From positions 1 to 64,000 of the forward strand of contig LUGG01000045.1 in assembly GCA_001683735.1 (NCBI GenBank): 64,000 bases of DNA, in the 5' to 3' direction. This stretch comes from Grifola frondosa. Taxonomy: Eukaryota; Basidiomycota; Agaricomycetes; Polyporales; Grifolaceae. The position numbers and the translations under genes were made by a program. A model generated the notes under the pieces. The model searched no databases. It was not told the DNA's origin and saw nothing but the letters and a program-made list of their open reading frames with translations. Below, in pieces: positions 57,098-64,000 of this stretch. Numbering within the stretch: the first letter of the stretch is position 1; every line of letters begins with the position of its first letter.

Positions 57098-58296
57098 CTA
57101 TTTCCTCTCTTTCCTGCACCTATTCAGAATCTCCTTCATCACATGCACCTCAAGTTCAGACAGTTCACCGCGCTTGAACATCTTCATGAGAAGATCGTGA
57201 CGCTGCTCGATGTGTGCAAATACACGCATCCACGCTGCATCCTTCATGCCTATGGACTTGAAGGTCCTTGCGATTCGCAAGGCATCATTGAGGGGTACAT
57301 GCACCGTCTGCAGCAGCTCAAGCATAGGCTGGAGAGCACTGAGCCCTTCAGGAGCCTTCTGCGAGAAATGCGTTGAAATTGCGATACCAGTGTTTGCCTT
57401 ATACGGCTTGTGTGCAGACACCTATGCGAGTATGAGGAACATAGTCAGATCAGAGTAAGGCCAGAAGTTCAACAATACTACCATTGCAGATGCGCTCTGT
57501 GTTGCAACATCGAAGGAAATTAGCATAGATTTTATGAGGACCATACTGCCATCGACTAACATTTGTAGCAGGGCGCTTGACCATTCCAAAGGAATCCCTC
57601 CCTGGACCGGGTCTGCCTCGATCCGGATACCTAGCTTTCTTGTGGGTGGCACCATCGTGGCGCCTTGCTCCCTTTCATTATTGTACATGTAAGCATCTAC
57701 AGTAAAAGTCCAGAGATAGAGAATTTGTTCTTCACCATTGATTGCACGTCAAATCTACGGTTCCCCATACTACGACATTCTCTGTCCATGATAATTCTCA
57801 TGTAGTGGTCGACTGGCCAACCACCTTCGTAACAGGTCAGATCCGGACACCCAGCAAGGACCTAAGAGAGAAATGGCTACATCAATGATACATATATCAA
57901 TGATTCGAACAAGCTTACTTCTTCTTTGTAGAGTTCTTTGATGTCTTTCTTCAGGGATGTGTACGGAGTCTTCCAATTGAAGTACTTATCTCCAACTCGG
58001 CGCATCAATCCCTTATGCAAGATCAGCTTGCGGAAATGATTAAAGCATCTCAACATACTCACAATCAATTGTAGGAACTTGTCCACATCATCTTCCATGC
58101 CCAATGCCTCCTGCAAGGATAGAACAGAGGATTCTTTGTTGAAATATATATGCTTAATGTCAGTGACCGGTCTCCCGATCAGACCCTTGAATATGGCGTG
58201 AGTGTTCAATGGACCTGAAACACAATGAACACAGATTTCACTATCATCGGAAGAGGTATGATATGATTGATCTATACCTGATGGCATACTAGGCAT
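57098..58296 (-). CDS. conserved-looking protein of unknown function, apparently intact
   Basis: The start is ATG 58296 (MPSMPS), then an intron (GTATAG to TTTCAG) to GPLNTHAIFKGLIGRPVTDI. Next is EALGMEDDVDKFLQLI, an intron near 58072-58022, then GLMRRVGDKYFNWKTPYTSL. An intron to 57866 leads to VLAGCPDLTCYEGGWPVDHY. A phase-1 intron near 57760-57700 leads to AYMYNNEREQGATMVPPTRK then LGIRIEADPVQGGIPLEWSS, and a last intron near 57480-57421 leads to VSAHKPYKANTGIAISTHFS, ending CRKERK at 57098. All joins keep frame without stops, rare in this window. CYEGGWPVDHYM recalls other Agaricomycete hypothetical proteins. No function can be given. Confidence 0.6.
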
Positions 58297-58795
58297 GGTG
58301 TGGCCGATCTTATGGAAGGGCGGGGATGATTGAGAATGGTTCAGACAATGCACGTCACACACGTTCGGAATTGAACCGCTCGTTCATTTCTTCTCTTACG
58401 ACAATATTCACAGAGGCTAATCTTGCTCAGTTGGCATGAACATTGAACACGGTCAGGTGATCGTGTCACATCAGCGCTCACTGTTTCACATCAATGTCCA
58501 GGCTCCTACACGGCCAACGGTTCGATGACACCCTTCGGACCTTGCGACCTCCCGCTGTGATAGTACATTTGTGTGACTGAAACCATCTTCACAACTATTC
58601 CAATTCCCACTCGAATCGGATCATTAATGCGCAGAGGTTGGCATGGGTCACATGACATTTGTAGCAACATCCCCCGATTTGGCCAAATTCCGATTCTCAA
58701 AAGAATCTAATCTCACGGGCGCCGATACTGTTCCTCTTGGGCTATGCAGCGGTAGCCGAACTGGGCGCCGTCGGGAGCGCGAGACTCCCGCCGAG
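58297..58795. other. intergenic stretch, nothing recognised
   Basis: Upstream region of the minus-strand gene and 3' flank of the DIRS-like remnant. No promoter element was identified. GC content rises from about 58640. Confidence 0.4.
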
Positions 58796-60497
58796 TCAAC
58801 GCCCGAAATCGCATTGGGAGCCAGAATCGCTATTGTACCTATTGTGGGGATGGTGTGACATGGAGATGGAGTGGCGCAGAATGGGATTGATGGGGTGCTT
58901 CCTGATGTAGGATTGCCACGCATCCGATGACCATCGCCCGACGGCTTGAATAGAGGCGGGTGCGGCTCCTCGTTCGGCTAGCGCGAGGGAATGGCCTGAG
59001 ATGTTGCGTGAAGGAGGGAAGAAGCGATGTAGCCGCGTTAAAGACCATGCACGCGTGGGTACGTGTGCGTTGCTGCGGAACCAGAGCTCTGGGCGCAGCG
59101 GGAAGAGAGTGTCACGGGAGGTAAGGTAAGATTGAAAGGTGGCGAGTGAATTCGGTGTGTAGGAGTTAGCACTAGTGTTGTGCGGGCCCGGCTTCAGGCC
59201 GTCAAGCCGGCCAAGCCAAGCCCTAAGTAGGCCGGGCCGAGCCGAGCCATGAAGGACGGCTTGTGAGGGCTTGTGGCCTGGCCTAAGGGTCAAGCTGGCC
59301 AAAGCCAAGCCGTCAGGCCGGGGCTTTTAGTATGTAGTAATTCACCTCACTGAAAAACATTTACATTAATTTTGCTGCAGGTTTTCGCAATCAAACCCCG
59401 AAAACTTATTGATTCTCGGTCACAATTCCCAATTTGGCTGCATACCTTCCTAATTAGGGTCTGCAGCAAGGTGATATTGCGATTTTCGAAACATTTTTGC
59501 CATTTTTTCACTACATTTTCACTAGCTATATCTACAGGTTATTACATCCAATATTGTAATACCACTGCAGGACATTTTTGGATTGGATACTGAAGAAAAG
59601 AAGTTGTACAAAAAAGCCGGGGCCTGACATTCAAACGAAGCCGGAGCCGTCTGAAGCCGGGCCAAAGCCGTGGCTTTCAAGCCAAGCCGGGCCCGCACAA
59701 CACTAGTTAGCACGTACGAGAACTTGGTTTCCCTCGAAGAATGCGCTTGATTTGTGGGTAGGGAGAGTAAATTCATAGCTGCTAGAGTGGAGGGATACTG
59801 TGTGCCACATGATGAGTTTCCGCGACTGCCGTTTAGCTGGTTGGTCGGGCCAGACCATTTCTCCTAGGCGCATAAGTGCTCCAAATCCCGTGAGGACCAG
59901 AGTTATGAATAGGCAGTCATCATGGGACCAAGGTGTATGCATTGATGTATGAATGAGATAGAGGTCAGCCCGTGTGAGTGGAAGCTTTCTCCGTACGGGT
60001 GAGCTATGCAGACGCTTGGATCCTTTGAGACAGCATGAGACAAGACGCGAGGATCGGGCTTGTCTGATGTTGGGATAGAATGGTTCGAGTTCGGAGGAAA
60101 TACCTGATAGATAGGATTCGACGGAGCGAGGTTCGATGTGAGCGGACATATAGACAACAAAGGAGCTCAATGTGTCTTCAGTTGGCTCAATGGATAGGTG
60201 ATGGAGAGTGCAGAAATTAATATAAGAGTTCAAAGCTGAAGAATACGTAGCTCTTGTTGATCGGTCAAGCACATTGCCGAGGGCAATAGCACGCTCGTGG
60301 ACTAGTCGCTCCATTGACCACACTACACGCGCAGGCTGGTGCGAAGTCCGGGCTGCTAGGTTCATTTTTTGCAAGCCCCCAGCACAAATTGAGGGGTATG
60401 AACGGAAGTAGTCGAATCTGTGGCGATAGAGATTGCACGCGGATGAGTTGGCCATGGGAGAGAGCGTCTGCCACGACATTTTCGGCGCCTGGGACAT
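58796..60497 (-). pseudogene. DIRS tyrosine recombinase, split by a MITE and lacking its second Arg
   Basis: The N-terminal part (60497-59706) has the SAM-like core-binding domain (RSTRATYSSALNSYINFCTL, VESYLSGISSELEP) and box A (LTGFGALMRLGEMVW, first catalytic Arg). It stops at VRAN, where the MITE begins. The C-terminal part (59172-58796) resumes SYTPNSLATFQSYL, SGHSLALAERGAAPASIQAV and GRWSSDAWQSYIRKHP (catalytic Tyr). In related fungal enzymes the His box reads GHSLRAGGATALAERG; here about six residues, including the second Arg, are missing. Even after MITE excision the enzyme would lack a catalytic residue. The family comparison is from memory. Confidence 0.75.
59173..59705. mobile_element. 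533 bp hAT-type MITE in the DIRS recombinase
   Basis: The termini TAGTGTTGTGCGGGCCCGGC and its inverted copy (GCCGGGCCCGCACAACACTA) are perfect over more than 20 bases. The 8-base target duplication GTTAGCAC occurs at 59165-59172 and 59706-59713. Subterminal zones are rich in GCCGGC/AAGCC words; the centre is AT-rich and non-coding. TAGTG-type ends with an 8 bp duplication are diagnostic of hAT. No transposase is present. Confidence 0.95.
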
Positions 60498-60866
60498 GGT
60501 CGACGCGCAATTGGATGTCGTTGTCGAGAAGGATGTCTACGCTGCCAATAAGCAGCAGGTTGTATGGCGGTAGTGTGCACAGAGTGTTGAATAACGTAAC
60601 CGTATCAGTGTTGTCTGACAGAATGGCGAGTCTCGAAACAGATCGCCCGGCAGACTTCCATAGTGACACGCGATGAAGCGCGCATGCTACAGCCATTGCT
60701 TCAAAGAAGAAAATGCTACCTTCTGGCTTCCCAGCTGGAAGGAGGCAATGATAACCGAAATTTACCCAGGGAAAGTAGAGTCCAATTCCTGTACTGGAGG
60801 CGTCCACAAGGGCAAACTCGTCGCCATGGCAGCCTTCAACGAGATCTTCGGGACCCCACTCCAGGG
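60265..60866 (-). pseudogene. DIRS RNase H domain
   Basis: The frame reads LEWGPEDLVEGCHGDEFALV then DASSTGIGLYF (catalytic Asp of the DASS box), EAMAVACAL (Glu), LSDNTDTV (Asp) and RVDHVPGAENVVADALS (Asp). This is the complete D-E-D-D pattern of retroelement RNase H and is typical of DIRS-type elements. Upstream sequence is cut off at 60883. The reading frame continues past the domain and overlaps the start of the recombinase frame. Confidence 0.8.
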
Positions 60867-60883
60867 TGTTGAGCAGATGGATA

Positions 60884-61689
60884 CATCAGCAAAACTCGGA
60901 TTGCTCTTATCCATCTTATTTTTATTAAAAAAGACTGCAAAGAATCATAAGAGATCTCATAAGGACTATGTCTCTTAAAAACTCTTAGAATTACTTTTTT
61001 CTGCTCAAATTCTTTCTTAGTGTAATAGTACTGTGCTCAATCTCAGAGTATTAAGTATGCTAAGATGATAAAGAACTTGAAATTGTTCATGAGGTGGCAT
61101 CAATATATCCCGGATTTCAGTCACTTTTAAAGGTCTCAAGACCAATCAGCGCTCTAAGAATTCGAACAGTGCAATTTTGTGGCTCGGAGCACAAAGGCAG
61201 CTCAGATTACTAAAACTCAATGAAGACAACATCAATTATATTAAGATGCAGAAGCAACTATCAGACTACTCAGAATGTAAGACATGCTCAGTAACGGACA
61301 GAAGCATAAGTAGGCTAACAACGAAGACAGACATAGTAATAAAAGAATAGATCCAAGCATCACTACTGAGAAAAGGAGTCTCACAGCGCAAAACGTACCG
61401 CAAGAGCGTGAAGCGCGTCATAAGAGGAGAATTGCTAATAAAAGGAGCATCACAGAAAAAAAGTACCGCAAGAGCGTCAAGCACATCACAAGATGGAGAA
61501 GAACTACAAAGCCGTCCGGAAACATTAAAGAGAAGAAAGGCAAACGAAGTGAGGAAGCATAGAAGACGAAATGAGCATACGAGTATGGAGCGGAGATCGA
61601 GGCGAAGTTCAACATATAGACGTTCGGACAATTGGTGTTACACGAACATATCTTATTCACAGTAGTTAGCATCTGGATGTATTGACTAA
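60884..61689. repeat. truncated CATCAGCAAA-type element and tandem repeat
   Basis: A CATCAGCAAAACTCGGATTG terminus starts at 60884 and is followed by TCTTA/TCTCA-rich sequence like the subterminal zone at 51662-51960. No right end was found. At 61373-61490 a ~68-base unit (AAAGGAGTCTCACAG then GTACCGCAAGAGCGT) is present twice. A Lys/Arg-rich open frame at 61408-61665 covers the second repeat and looks non-genic. Confidence 0.55.
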
Positions 61690-64000
61690 AAGATACATAC
61701 CAGACTAATCAGAGATGGGATCGTTGTCGACGAGCATCGCTCGCGTCGTGTCTTCATCCTCATCCGAGACCTCGATGACGGTAGGGTTAGCTTTCTGAGT
61801 GATCTTCTTGATCTTTTCTGTACCGAGATTCAACACCGACTTGATGTAGAGACGTGTTGGACCACCCCATCGAATGTCACTGAACTACATGTAGTTCTTG
61901 CCCTCGTGAGTATCCTGCATGGTGAAGGGCTTCGGAATATAATCGATCTTGTTGTCAGGCTTGACAATGACTCGTTCCTCCGCATACAGCCACAATGCCT
62001 GTTCAACCTACGAATGAACTATATTCAACTCGCACCAACACAAACAAGATCGCACTTACCGCTGCGCCAGCCATAGCGATCGCACTGATCGCCCACGAAT
62101 CCTCCTCAGAGTCGTATAGTCCGGGAACGTTGATCGCGCCGCTAATACAAGAGAAGTGGTGTGCAAGGGTCTTGATGACAAGTGGTACGCAGAAGAGACC
62201 ACCCTATATAATTGGTGAGTTAATCATTTGCGGCAGTGTACTGCCAAGATTACTACTCACCTTAGATATTGGACGTTCGTAGAGAAACTGCAAATTTTCC
62301 AACATGGAGCCGGCCTTCGTCGCACGCGCGGTATGATTAAATGCGAAGGTTTGGCTTTGCTTGAACCAATGATCAAGATTATTGATCGCAGCATTCCCCA
62401 TGCCACAGCGCCATTCACTCAGCCTCTGAGTAACCTGTTGGAGGACATATGAGGTATGATCTGCTTCTACCAGAGACTAATCACTTACCATCGTGCACAA
62501 TACATTGATTGGCTCTGGTAGTGTTGCTGCAGCTAAGTCAGGCCTAAATAATATATAACTCATAACTTTGACAGTTTTTCAGATATCATAGTCATCTTAC
62601 ATTCATTTTGTAGCCTATATATAGCCGCATACTATTGTCAAATATCAAAAATGTTATACCCCATATTGATGGAGATATAGCCAAAAAGCCGATTGCAAAG
62701 TCTGACTTTTTAGTCAGCTTTTTTTACCAATGTAACTGAAATTGAAACATATTAAAGATCATTATGCAAATGGTGGTGTTACATTCAAATACATATACAT
62801 CTTAGCTATTAATTCCAATTAAGATCATGTCATTATCTGCAAAATTCATGTCAGAATATCTAAAAAGCTGAAACAGGTGTGACTAAGCCGTGGCAACACT
62901 AGGCTCTGGAGGGTCAACTCTGTCTCCAAATGCTGCAATCCAAACTTTGCGGACGACCTCTAGCCCTTCAGATGCACTGAATGACCCGGACTCGATGAAG
63001 GACCAAGGATTGTCCAATGATGCGACAAAACGTAGCAAAGTTGGCATCACTACCTTCTTGAAGCGGACGTTGACCTCGGGTGGCAACTTGAACGCTTTCT
63101 CCTTGCTGCTGCCACCAGATACCGACCTCGAAATTTGTCGGTGCTTCTTCTCGGCACGTCTTCACGAGAGTCGTAGTCGCCTAAGATGGATTCGGTTAGA
63201 GGCTTAGGTTTGATGGGCTTGAGCTCGGGCTCAAGCTCCAAATCGCTCGGTTGAGGCTTCTGCGTGATGGTGACCATACCTATTAGTGGTTGTCACGTTT
63301 CAGTAGAAGTTCAAACTTGGTAAGTGGGAGGACTTACATCACTAGTGAGCCGCCTTCCTTTCCTTTGATAGGACTTGAATGGGCTGCTTCGCGCTCTACG
63401 CCCTCATCCTCGCTCACGAAGCCGCGGCCGAGGTTCAGGGGCATTTTGTAGTTAATACTTGGGCCGTCTTGTGTTTCGACTTCTTCGTGATGACCTCAGG
63501 TGTTGGCGGCAGCAGCAGCACAAGACTTCCAGCAGACTTGACCGAACGAGAGCTCTCGGTGGCCGCATAACACTGCTAGTCCAGCCCGATTCAGCGGAAC
63601 TTTCGGGCATGCTCCAATCGTCCTTTAATCCCGAGTTTCTCGGGATGGATGTCGCCTCATTCACTAACCTAAAAATGCGTTGGTGCGTATTCATCATGTC
63701 TTGTAAAATTCACTTACTTATTTTTTGTCTTGGCAACGCCTTTGCCTTTCTTCGAAGAGGCGGCCGGCAGCTTGATCACCTCCGGGCTGTCCAGTCGTCG
63801 GCATCAGTGGTGACTTGAGGGAGGCCTTTTCGTGCCTCAGAGATGGCGTCTCTGATTCCCGATGTTTTCTTCACCTTCTTTTGCGGGACGTCTTCCTCGG
63901 AACACTCCGTGAGACTGCTCAGCTCTGTGTCGCCCCCAGCCCCAGGTGCAGGCTCCTCGTCCTTCTTCTTCTCACCTCTCTTCCATTTCTTCACCTCGAC
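61690..64000 (-). pseudogene. conserved Agaricomycete protein of unknown function, interrupted by a MITE
   Basis: The gene enters from beyond the window's right edge. Lys/Ser-rich N-terminal exons (KKWKRGEKKKDEEPAPGAGG, ESSRSVKSAGSLVLLLPPTP) lie at 63990-63450. The core reads NVRFKKVVMPTLLRFVASLD then NPWSFIESGSFSASEGLEVV near 63075-62970 and FGDRVDPPEP to 62902. It resumes after the MITE as INVLCTM, then VTQRLSEWRCGMGNAAINNL near 62430-62380, FLYERPISK, GGLFCVPLVIKTLAHHFSCI near 62208-62145, INVPGLYDSEEDSWAISAIA and RWGGPTRLYIKSVLNLGTEK near 61880-61820, ending DNDPISD near 61705. The family is familiar from Agaricomycete genomes but has no function I know. A TAG near 61888 adds to the damage. 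Confidence 0.6.
62519..62901. mobile_element. 383 bp hAT-type MITE in a coding exon
   Basis: The left end is TAGTGTTGCTGCAGCTAAGTC. The right end inverted is TAGTGTTGCCACGGCTTAGTC, so TAGTGTTGC and CTWAGTC/CTTAGTC positions match. The 8-base target duplication GGCTCTGG is present at 62511-62518 and 62902-62909. The interior is AT-rich and non-coding. Its first ~210 bases recur inverted at 11335-11120. Removing the element and one duplication rejoins the host frame as VDPPEPINVLCTM on the minus strand. Confidence 0.95.

Larger units (their letters stand above)
58796..60883 (-). mobile_element. DIRS-like retrotransposon remnant (RNase H and tyrosine recombinase)
   Basis: Read on the minus strand, the order is RNase H then tyrosine recombinase in overlapping frames, as in DIRS elements. 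The reverse transcriptase is missing: the remnant begins exactly where a CATCAGCAAA terminus starts (60884). The recombinase is split by a hAT MITE (59173-59705). DIRS elements integrate via a circular intermediate using the tyrosine recombinase instead of a DDE integrase. The terminal repeats were not located. Confidence 0.8.

Noticed and set aside
1..64000. tRNA, rRNA, CRISPR arrays, bacterial-type operons or riboswitches
   Set aside because: No cloverleaf, rRNA core sequence or spaced direct-repeat array was seen. The gene structure is eukaryotic with spliceosomal introns.

Overview
The window reads as a transposon-dense accessory region of a basidiomycete genome, most likely a mushroom-forming Agaricomycete. 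The reasons are short (about 50-60 base) GT-AG introns, and protein families I know mainly or only from Agaricomycetes: Plavaka and KDZ transposases, DUF6698, DUF6532, a Tnp2-type CACTA transposase and an RTC4-domain protein. I see no rRNA, tRNA or CRISPR. Almost every long coding stretch carries frameshifts, stops or truncations. All exon calls are by eye, from reading-frame continuity and remembered family signatures; no search was run.

Layout. 1-3886: AT-rich, two unassigned coding-like remnants and a degenerate ~160 bp tandem repeat. 3887-10559: a broken autonomous Helitron (DUF6570-like N-terminus, HUH/Y2 Rep, Pif1 helicase, cysteine-protease-like C-terminus), then a tandem ~241 bp duplication. 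11120-13440: half of a hAT-type MITE, a KDZ transposase C-terminus and an HNH-like remnant. 14430-19547: a Plavaka transposase pseudogene (minus) divergent from a DUF6532 gene (plus). 19811-20502: a TIR element with an 8 bp target duplication beside a WD40 remnant. 21437-24440: unassigned sequence. 24465-26263: an RTC4-domain gene (minus), apparently decayed.

27113-34862: a 7.75 kb Plavaka transposon bounded by inverted CATCAGCAAAAAG termini, with a DUF6698 gene (minus) and a C2HC-finger Plavaka transposase (plus) diverging from a ~190 bp spacer. It sits inside an older GTCCGCGTC-type repeat array. 36752-37871: an LTR-like sequence. 37975-41421: a second DUF6698 gene with a divergent Plavaka first exon, then another truncated Plavaka copy facing it. 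41790-50463: a zinc-binding fragment, an unknown multi-exon gene, a Tnp2 CACTA transposase and a coiled-coil gene.

51662-56270: a non-autonomous element with the same CATCAGCAAA termini that has captured intron-containing, internally deleted pieces of eIF4G and EF2 and other coding-like fragments. 57098-58296: an apparently intact five- or six-exon gene of unknown function. 58796-60883: a DIRS-like RNase H plus tyrosine recombinase remnant interrupted by a hAT MITE. 61690-64000: a conserved Agaricomycete gene (minus, running off the window) interrupted by another hAT MITE.

How it fits together: at least six transposon classes (Helitron, KDZ, Plavaka, Tnp2/CACTA, hAT MITE, DIRS, probably an LTR element) are nested in one another. 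The strongest biological signal is one Plavaka-type terminus shared by a DUF6698-carrying autonomous element and a gene-capturing non-autonomous element.
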